A stretch of DNA of 64,000 bases from Platanthera guangdongensis (taxonomy: Eukaryota > Streptophyta > Magnoliopsida > Asparagales > Orchidaceae), in assembly GCA_039583875.1 (NCBI GenBank), contig CM077151.1:109820609-109884608 (forward strand). The letters are read 5' to 3'. Position 1 is the stretch's first letter; the number at the start of each line of letters is the position of its first letter. A program made the position numbers and the translations under genes. The notes beneath the pieces are model-generated. The model had not been told where the DNA came from and made no database searches. It worked only from the letters and a program-made list of their open reading frames with translations. Below, one piece after another: positions 1 through 9,718 of this stretch.

Positions 1-661
1 GGCCAGTGGGCTGGACTTGGTGGGAATTGAACCAAGTCCAGGAGGCTCAGTCCGGGGAGATCGCGCAGTGGAGCGCGGGCTGCATTCTCAGTCCGCCAAG
101 CTTAGTAGAAGTGCTGTTGCCTTATTTGCTAGCTTGGGGTGGGGATATGCGGACTGGAGGATTGCTTGTGCAGGAGCGTGCGGACTGGAGCCAGAGTCCG
201 CTGAGTTCGGTTTAGCCTTGTGACGAGGTTATGGACTCAGGAGTTGTGGACTGGAGTCTGTTGTTAGCGGACTGGATTGGCGTGTCCGCTAAGTCCGGAG
301 GTGCCTTGGCAATGAGGCAATGGACTTGGGATATGCGGACGGAAGCCGGGTGTCCGCTGAGTCCGGCAGGTGCCTTGATGGCGAGGCTGCGGGCTCGGGG
401 TTTGCGGGCTGATGCCTTGTCCGCAGATTGGCGGACACGGCTGTTGTGGAGTCCGGCTGTGGTGGTCCTGGCTTGGCCTCTGGCGGCAAGGCGGGCTGGA
501 TATTGGAGTCCGGCCTTGGAGAAGCTGGGGCGGTCTGGCTATCTACACAGGAGCGGCGAACTGGAATGTGTGTCCGCGGGCTGGCGGACACACTTATTCT
601 AGCTGCGGGATGTGGCGGTGATCCTATCGGCTAGGGTGGTGACCATACTCATCGTCGTGCC

Positions 662-669
662 TATAAATA
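662..669 (+). promoter_or_regulatory. TATA box of C1 5' LTR
   Basis: TATAAATA in the U3 part of the LTR, after the first GCGGAC-rich tract. The same box lies at 4878-4885 in the other LTR. Confidence 0.7.
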
Positions 670-1279
670 GGACCCATGTCACATCAGGAAAAACGGACCT
701 AGACCGAAGTAAGTGAACAGTAATTGAGCTCGCGTAAGTTGCTGCGGTCTGGACTTTGTGTCCGCGCGGATAGAGAGTTGACCGGGTTGTGCTGTGCAGG
801 TTGTGCGGATAGCGCTGGAAAGCCAGGACTTGGCTCTGATTGCGGTCAGGGACAGTGCGGACTCTGCGGTTAAGCAACAGGCGGTAAACAGCAGGTCGCG
901 GATTGCGACCAGGCGGTCTTCGCTTTAGCAACTTGGTTCGGGGTTCAGGAAGTCGCCTGCTTCAGGCGGACTTTTCCATTTGGTGACACAGCTTGTGCGG
1001 TCTGGCGGCTAGGCGACCTCGCGGTCAGGCGGCCTGCAGATCGGCGATGAAGAGCTAAGCATTGGAATAAGGGTGAGTCCGCGCGGCTTGGGTTGCGGTC
1101 TGGCGACCTGGCGGACTGAGCGGACTCCACAGCAGTAGGTCGGCGGCTTATTGATTGAGTCCGCGCGACTTATTTTTTGTTCTTGTCTTTGTAACTGTCT
1201 CTGCTCTCCCAGTGTTGGGTTTTGGTGAAGCATGTCTCGCCATGTATGTCTCGTCTTGTAAAGAAGTTTGCTCTTGATC

Positions 1280-1285
1280 AATAAA
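1280..1285 (+). terminator. Polyadenylation signal of C1 5' LTR
   Basis: AATAAA about 600 bp downstream of the TATA box, conserved at 5496-5501 in the 3' LTR. It fits the R region of an LTR. Confidence 0.6.
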
Positions 1286-1456
1286 GAAGCTTGTGCTTCA
1301 TGTGTTGCTGGTTGTTACTGCTTTGTTGAGATAACCCCTGCTAACTCCATGATACGGGAAAACTTTCAACATTATAAGTGGGCGTATTCTCCTTCGGTTT
1401 GTTGAGGTTTCAACAGGGTATCCAAGGGGGCGTCTGCGGTTTGTTGAATTTGAACA

Positions 1457-1467
1457 TGGTATCAGAG
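1457..1467 (+). other. C1 primer-binding site
   Basis: TGGTATCAGAG begins immediately after the terminal CA of the LTR. It is complementary to the 3' end of initiator tRNA-Met, the usual Ty1/copia primer. Confidence 0.88.
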
Positions 1468-1542
1468 GGAGGTTGTTGGAGTGGTCAAGCAGTGCTCAAT
1501 GGAAGTAGTTGCTCTTCTGTAGAGGAAACCAGTGGTAGAACC

Positions 1543-3858
1543 ATGGCAGTGGAGGATGCAAGTTGTCTTGGTATTGATCTTCTTACAGAGACGAACTGTG
1601 AACGGTGGAAGTCCTGTATGAAGAGTTTTCTTCTTGGCGAGGACCTTTGGGAGGTTGTATGCGGAGCAGGAAGACAAGAGGATACTGCTGGTAATGCTGA
1701 GGCAATGAGAGCTTGGAAGGAGGCAAATGCGAAAGCGGAGTCTATTCTCAAGCAGGTGATCTCATCGGAGCTCTTGGACCACATCAATGGATGTCGGTCA
1801 GCTGCGGAGGTTTGGACTTCCCTTGATGGGTTGTTCAGGAAGAAGGTGAAGGATGCTGCTGAAGATGGTCCCTCTACTTCGTATCAGGAAGAAAGGAGTG
1901 TTTCTCCTAGGCGTGATAGGAAGAGGAAGGAAGGACCAAGGTGCTATAAATGCAAGCAGCAAGGTCATCTTCGGAAGGAGTGCAAGGTTACCTTGCTCTC
2001 GGCGAACGTTGCTCAGGTAGGGAGGAAAGAGAAGAACGTAGTTGGGATATCAACTAGTTCTGGAGTTGATCGGAGGAATGCCATTGATAGTGCAGCTATC
2101 TGGCATGAAAGACTGGGGCATGTAGGGATGGACAAGCTGAAAGCAATGGCGGAAAGAAGACTCGTAAGAGGCTTGCCTAGATTGTCATCCTATGGCGATG
2201 GTCGGGGGTGTGCGGGATGTCAGGAAAGTGGAGCGTATCGCTTCATGGTTGACAAAGCACAATCCAGATGTAATGCACCATTGGCGGTTGTCCATTGTGC
2301 TCTGGTGGGACCGACCGTCACGGCCAGTCTTGGAGGCAGCAGGTTCATGCTGATATTGGTTGATGACTATTCTGGGTATACTTGGGTATACTTTATGAAG
2401 AAGAAGTCCAACATGGTACGCTTGTTTGTGGAGTTCAAGAAGCTTGTGGAAGGCCAGCTTGGCCGGAGGATCAAGGTGTTGAGGACAAGTATCGGTGGTG
2501 AGTTTGGCTCAACCGAGTTCTCACGCTTTTGCAGGAAGCAAGGGATCCGGATGGAGCTTTCTTGTGGACATACTTCACAACAGGGTAGTATTGCAGCTCG
2601 GATGATCCGTTGGTTAACGGAGACCTGCAAGTGTTGGCTTCAGAGTAAAGGCGTTCTGAAGGCTCTTTGGGCGGAGGGAATAGCCTGTGCTGCTCATGTC
2701 ATCAACCAGATGCCTCTTAGTCCGATCATAATGAAGACTCCTTATGAGCTGATGTTCGGAGTGAAGCCCTCAGTGAAGCACCTTCGGGTGTTTGGATCTA
2801 CCTGCTATATACATTCTCTGGGTGCTCTCAAGACAAAGCTAGTCTTTGTTGGGTATGATGAGCAGAGAAGAAGATGGAGGTGTATGGATCCTGCGACGAA
2901 GAAACTCATAGTGTCGAGAGACATTGTTTTTGATGAGTTGACGCCGTATTGGGGTAGCTCTTATGTGGAGCTAGAGATAAGCAGGTCAGATGGTGGGCTG
3001 AAGGAGGCTGCTGCTAAGGAAGTGGAGTTGCCTGAGTCACCATGTGCTCCAGGTTGTTCTAGCTCCGGGGCAAAGGCGTCAGAGTCGAGAAGAAGGGGGA
3101 GCGATGCTCCAGGATCTTCTGCCTCGAAGGCGGAGGCTTCCGGTTCAGGAAGCAAGGGGAGCGATGTTCCGGGCAGTTCTTGTTCAAGAGGGGAGTCTTC
3201 TGGTTCAGGTAGCAGGGGGAGCGTTGCTCCAGGTGCTCTTGGTTCCAGTAAGGAGGCGTCTTGTTCAGGGAGCAAAGGGAGCATTGTTCCGGGTTTGCCC
3301 GGGAACGGAGCTGGTTCAAAAGCAGCGGAGGTGGTTAGCCATGATCAGGTTCTTCGGAGATCGAAGAGGATCAGTAAGCCACCAGCTCGATATAGCGAAG
3401 GGAACACGGCGGACTTGGTCCAATGTTTCTTTACAAGCCCTCAGGTCGAGCAAGGTACTTCTGGCTGTGATGACCCCACTAGAATCAAGGAGGTGGTTGA
3501 CACCAAGGCTGAAGAGGTGACTTCTCTCAGAGGCAACGAGGCTTGGACTTCAGTGTCGAAGGAAGTTGGTGATACTCCTGTGATGCATGAGTGGAGGTTG
3601 AAACTGAAGAAGGCAGAGGGAAGCATGACTCCTTTCTGGAGATGCTGGAGGGCTCCCTCATGGTCCATGATATGCGGGGCGAGGACTATGTCTTGGACAT
3701 CTCTTCGTAGATGCTATCGGAAGGACCAGGTGCAAGGTTACGGGAGCTGCTGGAGTTATTCACCACTTCTCACTTCAAGGGGGAGTGTTGAATTTTGTGA
3801 AGTGAAAGTGGGTGAATGGAAGGTTTGGGAAACCTATCCGCGCGGACTACGCGGATAG
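1543..3858 (+). CDS. C1 Gag-integrase-like polyprotein without catalytic triad, protease or RT
   Basis: The frame is open upstream of the ATG, but 1543 is the best start (AACCATGGC context), giving about 771 residues. In order: a Gag-like N-terminus; a CCHC zinc knuckle at residues 134-147 (CYKCKQQGHLRKEC); an integrase HHCC finger (H188, H192, C223, C226); an integrase core; a Ser/Gly tandem-repeat linker at about 503-586; and the RRSKR..PPARY motif that normally precedes RT. No protease motif (DSG) lies between knuckle and finger, and no RT follows. All three positions of the integrase D,D-35-E triad are changed: residue 253 is Ala in HCALVGP, 316 is Ser in RTSIGGEF, 352 is Ala in IAARM. 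The spacing (316 to 352) is kept. The stop falls inside the 3' LTR, so the last 25 codons or so are LTR-derived. Function unknown; possibly a structural or RNA-binding protein. Confidence 0.85.
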   Translation: MAVEDASCLGIDLLTETNCERWKSCMKSFLLGEDLWEVVCGAGRQEDTAGNAEAMRAWKEANAKAESILKQVISSELLDHINGCRSAAEVWTSLDGLFRKKVKDAAEDGPSTSYQEERSVSPRRDRKRKEGPRCYKCKQQGHLRKECKVTLLSANVAQVGRKEKNVVGISTSSGVDRRNAIDSAAIWHERLGHVGMDKLKAMAERRLVRGLPRLSSYGDGRGCAGCQESGAYRFMVDKAQSRCNAPLAVVHCALVGPTVTASLGGSRFMLILVDDYSGYTWVYFMKKKSNMVRLFVEFKKLVEGQLGRRIKVLRTSIGGEFGSTEFSRFCRKQGIRMELSCGHTSQQGSIAARMIRWLTETCKCWLQSKGVLKALWAEGIACAAHVINQMPLSPIIMKTPYELMFGVKPSVKHLRVFGSTCYIHSLGALKTKLVFVGYDEQRRRWRCMDPATKKLIVSRDIVFDELTPYWGSSYVELEISRSDGGLKEAAAKEVELPESPCAPGCSSSGAKASESRRRGSDAPGSSASKAEASGSGSKGSDVPGSSCSRGESSGSGSRGSVAPGALGSSKEASCSGSKGSIVPGLPGNGAGSKAAEVVSHDQVLRRSKRISKPPARYSEGNTADLVQCFFTSPQVEQGTSGCDDPTRIKEVVDTKAEEVTSLRGNEAWTSVSKEVGDTPVMHEWRLKLKKAEGSMTPFWRCWRAPSWSMICGARTMSWTSLRRCYRKDQVQGYGSCWSYSPLLTSRGSVEFCEVKVGEWKVWETYPRGLRG
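3049..3300 (+). repeat. In-frame tandem repeat in C1 ORF
   Basis: About four imperfect units of roughly 60 bp encode a Ser/Gly-rich repeat containing GSDVPGSS- or GSVAPG-like steps separated by KASxSGSK-like stretches. The unit length is a multiple of three, so the frame is kept. It forms a flexible linker after the integrase-like domain. Confidence 0.8.
3774..3785 (+). other. C1 polypurine tract
   Basis: Purine-rich CAAGGGGGAG-type tract directly before the TGTTGAA start of the 3' LTR; the expected plus-strand primer. Confidence 0.85.
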
Positions 3859-4877
3859 GGTTGGCGGACTGCTAGGTCGGCAGGGATGTTGCAGGCGGTT
3901 TGCTCTGTGGCGGCCTGGGCGGTCTGTTCGCGCGGACTACGTGGACAGCAGCGGAGGTCTGATAGGCCAGTGTATCCTCAGCAGGCGGTTGTCTCCCAGA
4001 AAGTAACCGGGCGGATAGAAATGCTATCCGCGGAGTCCGGCATAAAGCGGACTGAAGAACTGGAGCTCGGCAGACCGGTTTGGCAGTTGCCTTGGTCTTG
4101 CTCTAGTGAAGCGGGAAGTGGAAGCCGCGGAGACCGCCGGTCAGCGCGGACAGAAACTGGAGGTCGCCCGGTATGGCGGGCTAGATCCAGTGTCCGCCAG
4201 TAAGTGCGGACTGGCCCTTGCGGCCAGTGGGCTGGACTTGGTGGGAATTGAACCAAGTCCAGGAGGCTCAGTCCGGGGAGATCGCGCAGTGGAGCGCGGG
4301 CTGCATTCTCAGTCCGCCAAGCTTAGTAGAAGTGCTATTGCCTTGTTTGCTAGCTTGGGGATATGCAGACTGGAAGATTGCTTGTGCAGGAGCGTGCGGA
4401 CTGGAGCCAGAGTCCGCTGAGTTCGGTTTAGCCTTGTGATGAGGTTATGGACTCAGGAGTTGCGGACTGGAGTCTGCTGTTAGCGGACTGGATTGGCATG
4501 TTCGCTAAGTCCGGAGGTGCCTTGGCAATGAGGCAATGGACTTGGGATATGCGGACGGAAGCCGGGTGTCCGCTGAGTCCGGCAGGTGCCTTGATGGCGA
4601 GGCTGCGGGCTAGGGGTTTGCGGGCTGATGCCTTGTCCGCAGATTGGCGGACACGGCTGTTGTGGAGTCCGGCTGTGGTGGTCCTGGCTTGGCCTCTGGC
4701 AGCAAGGTGGGCTGGATATTGGAGTCCGGCCTTGGAGAAGCTGGGGCGGTCTGGCTATCTGCACAGGAGCGGCGAACTGGAATGTGTGTCCGCGGGCTGG
4801 CGGACACACTTGTTCTAGCTGCGGGATGTGGCGGTGATCCTATCGGCTAGGGCGGTGACCATACTCATCGTCGTGCC

Positions 4878-4885
4878 TATAAATA
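4878..4885 (+). promoter_or_regulatory. TATA box of C1 3' LTR
   Basis: TATAAATA at exactly the position equivalent to 662-669 (offset 4216). Confidence 0.65.
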
Positions 4886-5495
4886 GGACCCATGTCACAT
4901 CAGGAAAAACGGACCTAGACCGAAGTAAGTGAACAGTAATTGAGCTCGCGTAAGTTGCTGCGGTCTGGACTTTGTGTCCGCGCGGATAGAGAGTTGACCG
5001 GGTTGTGCTATGCAGGTTGTGCGGATAGCGCTGGAAAGCCAGGACTTGGCTCTGATTGCGGTCAGGGACAGTGCGGACTCTGCGGTTAAGCAACAGGCGG
5101 TAAACAGCAGGTCGCGGATTGCGACCAAGCGGTCTTTGCTTTGGCAACTTGGTTCGGGGTTCAGGAAGTCGCCTGCTTCAGGCGGACTGTTCCATTTGGT
5201 GACGCAGCTTGTGCGGTCTGGCGGCTAGGCGACCTCGCGGTCAGGCGGCCTGCAGATCGGCGGTGAAGAGCTAAGCATTGGAATAAGGGTGAGTCCGCGC
5301 GGCTTGGGTTGCGGTCTGGCGACCTGGCGGACTGAGCGGACTCCACAGCAGTAGGTCGGCGGCTTGTTGATTGAGTCCGCGCGGCTTGTTTTTTGTTCTT
5401 GTCTTTGTAACTGTCTCTGCTCTCCCGGTGTTGGGTTTTGGTGAAGCATGTCTCGCCATGTATGTCTCGCCTTGTAAAGAAGTTTGCTCTTGATC

Positions 5496-5501
5496 AATAA
5501 A
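5496..5501 (+). terminator. Polyadenylation signal of C1 3' LTR
   Basis: AATAAA equivalent to 1280-1285. This copy would end C1 transcripts. Confidence 0.6.
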
Positions 5502-5672
5502 GAAGCTTGTGCTGCATGTGTTGCTGGTTGTTACTGCTTTGTTGAGATAACCCCTGCTAACTCCACGATCCGGGAAAACTTTCAACATTATAAGTGGGCG
5601 TATTCTCCTTCGGTTTGTTGAGGTTTCAACAGGGTATCCAAGGGGGCGTCTGCGGTTTGTTGAATTTTAACA

Positions 5673-6350
5673 TAAATACTATAGCAGAAAATAGAGCGCA
5701 TGATCAGGGGCACACGACCAGCAGTCGTGCGCATTGGATCCCCTAATCGTGTGATTAGCAATGGCAGAACTCCAGAAAAAGTAGAATCAACGCGCACGAG
5801 CAGTGGCGCACGACCAGAGGTCGTGCGCACTATGTCCAATGATCGTGCGATTGCCCAGATAGAACTTGGAAAAGATGGAGAATAGTGCGCACGATCAGTG
5901 TCTTACAACCAGTGGTTGTGCGCTATAGATCCAATGATCGTGTGTAGTATTCCTGTACCGTTTGGGGATTAATGAATAGACAGTGCACGACTAGCGGTCA
6001 TGCGCTAAGGAGTCCATTGACCGTGCGCATGTAAAAATGCATGATCATGGGCCCTTAGGCAGAAAACATTCCCAAATGATACTGGAACACACACACGGCC
6101 CTTGTACCTACAGCAATAACGGAAGAGCCATCGAAATGGACATTCCACATTCTCCAGACACAGAAAAACAGCAAGTAGGGCAAAAGTATAAAAAAATATG
6201 CAATCACACCGAAAACGTGGCCAAAAGTGCACTTAACATGGAATGGACATAATAACAAATATGAACAATTATGGCTCTAAAGTGTAGTGTATCGATGAGA
6301 AAACTAGCCCAGATGAAGTCCAAAAATATGTATATAACTTGGACTCATCA
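5673..6350 (-). repeat. G1 3' LTR (partial, cut by C1)
   Basis: Direct repeat of 22485-23161 with clear divergence, so G1 is older than C1. It holds inverted pairs of GCGCACGACC and GGTCGTGCGC at about 5696-6030. It starts (minus strand) at 6350 and breaks at 5673, where the C1 LTR ends. Confidence 0.88.
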
Positions 6351-6363
6351 CATCCCCAGACTT
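6351..6363 (-). other. G1 polypurine tract
   Basis: On the minus strand the sequence before the LTR reads AAGTCTGGGGATG, then TGATGAG. This resembles the AAG(T)TTGGGGGTG tract of plant Tat-type elements. Confidence 0.65.
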
Positions 6364-8063
6364 AAACATTTGCTCGTCCCGAGCAAACCATCACTCCATG
6401 GACTAGAAAATAGTTAGCTTGCATAGTAATTTCCAAATATAGTAATGATAGAAATCAAATATATCATGGGCATAAAAAATAGAATAGATTAACTTTTTAT
6501 TTATACTACAAAATTTATATTTTTTTGACAGACGTAAATAAATATTGTATCTACTCAAAATTGGAATTCTAGAGAATCATCCGGTCATATGTAGGAAGAA
6601 AGTAGGCAGGCAACTCAGGTGAGCTTTGACAAAGACCGGGGCTTAGGATCACCTCCAAAGAAATCCATCAATGTCGGGGACCATACGCTTGCCCATTCAC
6701 ACTCTCTCCACGGTACTAGCTCGTCAAGCGTGAATCCATAGGACTTTTAGGATAATCATGGGGCTTAGGCTAAGGTTTGGTAGTCAAAGATAAACATGGA
6801 GGCTACGCGCAACCTAAGCGAGCAAACAACGAGCTACCAATACAGCCCTGAGAATTGCACGTGTGACACACCCCCAGACTTTGCTTGAAAATCGGGTGTG
6901 TACACAGCCTAACCCAACCAATATCAAGATAAACAAGATGGGGATTCCATTTCTCATTATAATTCTTTTTAGATTTTCTCTTTCAATTCTCATCTTTTTC
7001 ATTTTCTTTTGCAATCCCCAAATGTTTAGCAAATAAACTTTCTTGTATTCATCTACCACATCACAAGAATTCCACACATCACACATCGTCAAAATTTTAA
7101 TTCACTAGAGCTCGTGGATTTGTTTGTGATAGGAGGATTGGCTTTAGGCTTTGGTGAATGAAGGTGGAGCTGAATCAAAGGAGGGGTAGGCACAAACTTG
7201 GCTTGCAACGGTTAGCAGTTAGGACAAGGTAAACAAAGCTCAAACTAGCCAAAGTGATGGCCTACTTCATGCTCACGCTTGACTAACCATGCACCAATGC
7301 TTCGAGAGTATCTTGGGGGCAAGTTCTTAGCCATCGAGAAAGATGATCCTTCCTCCTGACTCGAGCAAAATGAGTCTAGTGACGGCTACACACATTCCTA
7401 CACTACCGTTCGATTTCACCAGATTCAACATTTTTGAGTAGTACAAACAATATTTACATCTACATAAAAAGTATAAATCTACAAGCATAAAGAAAAATTA
7501 AATTTATACTACTTCTACACAGTCCATCAGTACTCGATTAGGAGCACTACATGAGTTTCACACTACTCTATCCTAAAATCCTAAGCGAGCACCACTATTT
7601 AAAGTTTTCACACGAGCAATGCCTTTGACTCGAGCTGCAAGCGTGGATAAGATCACGCTCAAGTGGGTGATTCAGTGTGTGCTACAGTGATTTTGAAACA
7701 AATAAATAACAATATGCTATAAAATGTGTGCTCGTGTAGTGACCACAGGCATGCTCTCCCCCCAGACTTGAATGCGACAACTCATAAAAGTAAACATTCC
7801 AAATAATATAAAGAGTTAGGGGTAAGAAGTACCTATGCTCAAAACTGAGCATACTAGTCATGCGGCGAGGTTGTCCGATAGCGGTTGGTCTACTGTGCAT
7901 CAAAAAATTCCAGCTCCTGCGAATTATAGATCCTATGCAAAACTAGAAAATAGAAGTGCACATATAAAAAGGAATACATCACACAAAACATGACCAAGTG
8001 GTCCTTTTTTTAAAAGAATACTAATCTAGATAACTGATGGGTTTTTTGTCTCCCAACAGGGAC
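6364..8063 (-). other. G1 non-coding internal region
   Basis: About 1.7 kb between the G1 ORF and its 3' LTR. Only short frames full of stops occur, none resembling a known domain. It is AT-rich with unremarkable composition. I take it as the long 3' untranslated part of G1. Confidence 0.6.
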
Positions 8064-9239
8064 TTATTCAAGGACCATGCACTCTTTTAACTGATGGGCA
8101 TATGAAATTTGAAAGTGCTCAGACTGTTGTTTAAGTTCACATTTCGGTAGAGGGTACTGAAACGGCGACAGAACAAATACCCACATAACTGTGTAGATGT
8201 ACCTGTCTTGAACATCATTCATGGGTAGAATAAATGTTGTGAAGCTCGACGAATCTGACTCCACCTGCACCTGATCTCCATCAATGCTAGGCTGCATTAC
8301 ATGCCCTTGCACTAAATCGACAGGTTCCATGATGTGGTCCTGTAGAGAAGTAGGCACGAGAGTAGGGTTAGGAAATAACTTAGAAGAATGACAAAAAGTA
8401 ACCTCAATCTTGGGGATGATCCCGGATTCATCTCCCATCGGTGGAATTGTGGGTGGATCTACACAGCTATCTAGGCTGGTGCAAGAATGTGCTAGAGCTG
8501 CATCTACTTTGTCCGTGCATTGGACTTCCTTACATGGGACTGAGGCAGCAACCTCGGCCATGCAGATGTCCTCCTCGATTGGATCTGGCTTAATGCTATA
8601 AACACCAGCTGCTCCCTGCGAATCAACCTCCACAAAGGTGTCAGAAACAAAAAAAATGTTATGCAAGGCAGGGGATAGAGGAACAGTGCTCGCAAAAAAA
8701 TCAAGCACAAGCTCCTCACAACTAACATACTCCATACAGGATGATATATGTACATCAAGAGTAAAAACATCCATGTTAGGGTTTAGATCAACACCTGTAT
8801 CTGTGCAAACACTAGTATTTCTCACCTCAAAATCTAAAGGTGGCACTAGTATGTACCCAGATACGGAAGGGGTGCTGCAAGTTGTCGCATTGGAGACAAT
8901 TTGAATATCCGATTCATCATCTTCCTCCAACTGTGCCAAGTAAGTAGCACACTCCTTCAAAGAGTGATCCCAACTCCGACAAAATAAACACTGCTTAACC
9001 GGCTTTGTCTGTACAACGGGTACTGATGTCGAATGAAAGTTGTGCGATAATGGAAGCGCGAATGAGTAGCTAACATGCTTATGTATAGAATACTGAGTAC
9101 CAGATGAGGTTGGTGCTCCATACGTAGATCCATGAGTGCATTGGCTACCATACTCCTTAGGACATATATCACTTGCATGAGAGATATCTCCACACCAGCG
9201 ACAACGGATATTAAAACTTTCCCACATTGCAGAGATCAC
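8064..9239 (-). CDS. G1 double zinc-knuckle protein (gag-like), 391 aa
   Basis: The only substantial frame in G1 begins about 160 bp after the primer site. It has two CCHC knuckles of form C-x2-C-x4-H-x4-C: CRWCGDISHASDIC near residue 13 and CLFCRSWDHSLKEC near residue 83. An acidic stretch (QLEEDDESD) follows. The remainder is rich in Ser, Val and Pro with no catalytic motif or membrane segment that I recognise. A gag-like ORF as the sole coding content matches the TR-GAG class of plant non-autonomous LTR elements. The knuckles suggest binding of nucleic acid, probably element RNA during packaging. The frame may be N-terminally short, because normal Gag carries a capsid domain before the knuckles. 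Confidence 0.65.
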   Translation of the reverse strand: MISAMWESFNIRCRWCGDISHASDICPKEYGSQCTHGSTYGAPTSSGTQYSIHKHVSYSFALPLSHNFHSTSVPVVQTKPVKQCLFCRSWDHSLKECATYLAQLEEDDESDIQIVSNATTCSTPSVSGYILVPPLDFEVRNTSVCTDTGVDLNPNMDVFTLDVHISSCMEYVSCEELVLDFFASTVPLSPALHNIFFVSDTFVEVDSQGAAGVYSIKPDPIEEDICMAEVAASVPCKEVQCTDKVDAALAHSCTSLDSCVDPPTIPPMGDESGIIPKIEVTFCHSSKLFPNPTLVPTSLQDHIMEPVDLVQGHVMQPSIDGDQVQVESDSSSFTTFILPMNDVQDRYIYTVMWVFVLSPFQYPLPKCELKQQSEHFQISYAHQLKECMVLE

Positions 9240-9400
9240 AAATTTCTAGGATTAAACTACCTTGCATAGATTCTCAATAAAAATATAACAATTCCAACCG
9301 ACATAAAAAACAAAAATATACTGGGATAAAATAAATTCGAAACAGGCAACTCTATCGTAACTCTCATAACACAACACAAATCAACAGAACGCCTACATTC

Positions 9401-9416
9401 CTGGCAATGGCGCAAA
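9401..9416 (-). other. G1 primer-binding site (tRNA-Asp type, degenerate)
   Basis: The minus strand reads TTGCGCCATTGCCAGG. The complement of the plant tRNA-Asp 3' end is TGGCGCCGTTGCCGGG, so 13 of 16 bases match. It lies a few bases after the LTR end GCATCA at about 9422. Confidence 0.65.
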
Positions 9417-9421
9417 AAACT

Positions 9422-9713
9422 TGATGCTTCGGCAAGTGAACCGGTTGCTGTCAAGTAATAATTTGGGAATAGCTTCCCCGAATGTCGATCTCGAGGGAAT
9501 GTAGGATGGGTACGTGATAGCGTTGCAGAAAGATCATTACTAAGAGTTAAACGAAACAAGAAAGGGGGTTGGTTTTGGATTCCTAGTTTTATCAAAACAA
9601 ATAAAGAACTATTGCGGGTTGTAAGCACCACTTCGCATAGTGGATGGAACTAGTGCAGGCCGCTAAGCCATGCTTCGTGAGGCGAATGGACGGAGAGCAA
9701 GCGGATGGAGTGA
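9422..9713 (-). repeat. G1 5' LTR, downstream fragment
   Basis: The last 292 bp or so of the G1 5' LTR, ending GCATCA on the minus strand. That end pairs with the LTR start TGATG as the usual terminal inverted repeat. It joins 21886-23161 once C2 and one ACACA copy are removed. Confidence 0.7.
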
Positions 9714-9718
9714 ACACA
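9714..9718. repeat. C2 target-site duplication, left copy
   Basis: ACACA directly before the C2 LTR end. The matching copy is at 21886-21890. It confirms the C2 borders and insertion into the G1 5' LTR. Confidence 0.75.

Larger units (their letters stand above)
1..1456 (+). repeat. C1 5' LTR (partial)
   Basis: This is a near-identical direct repeat of 4222-5672, offset 4221 before and 4216 after a 5-bp indel. It ends in CA at 1455-1456, directly before the TGGTATCAGAG primer site. It is GC-rich and packed with GCGGAC and its complement GTCCGC. Open frames inside it (for example 231-602) recur in the other LTR and in several frames at once, so I treat them as by-products of base composition. 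Confidence 0.93.
1..5672 (+). mobile_element. C1: Ty1/copia-type non-autonomous LTR retrotransposon (left LTR cut by window edge)
   Basis: Two long direct repeats (1-1456 and 3786-5672) flank one open reading frame. The primer-binding site follows the left repeat directly at 1457, and a polypurine tract precedes the right repeat at 3774-3785, so LTR structure and + orientation are clear. About 436 bp of the left LTR lies outside the window. The LTR copies differ by few substitutions and one 5-bp indel near position 140, which suggests recent insertion. The internal part is only 2.3 kb and lacks protease, reverse transcriptase and RNase H, so movement would need proteins from another element. 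It interrupts the 3' LTR of G1; the sequence resumes with TAAAT at 5673, but the left target-site copy is not visible. Confidence 0.93.
3786..5672 (+). repeat. C1 3' LTR (complete, 1887 bp)
   Basis: Starts TGTTGAATTTTG after the polypurine tract and ends AACA at 5672. It matches 1-1456 over their shared length. GCGGAC/GTCCGC inverted motifs occur throughout. The TATA box is at 4878-4885 and AATAAA at 5496-5501. The sequence beyond 5672 matches 22485 onward, that is, the G1 LTR. Confidence 0.93.

Noticed and set aside
231..602. 123-codon open frame, repeated at 4447-4818
   Set aside because: It lies in the C1 LTR, both LTR copies are the same sequence, and several overlapping frames on both strands are open because of GC-rich content. 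No domain seen.
6814..7092. 92-codon minus-strand frame in G1
   Set aside because: Low-complexity translation of AT-rich sequence with no homologue that I recognise; G1 coding content is explained by 8064-9239.
8410..8904. Plus-strand frames at 8410-8601 and 8638-8904
   Set aside because: Antisense shadows of the G1 zinc-knuckle ORF.
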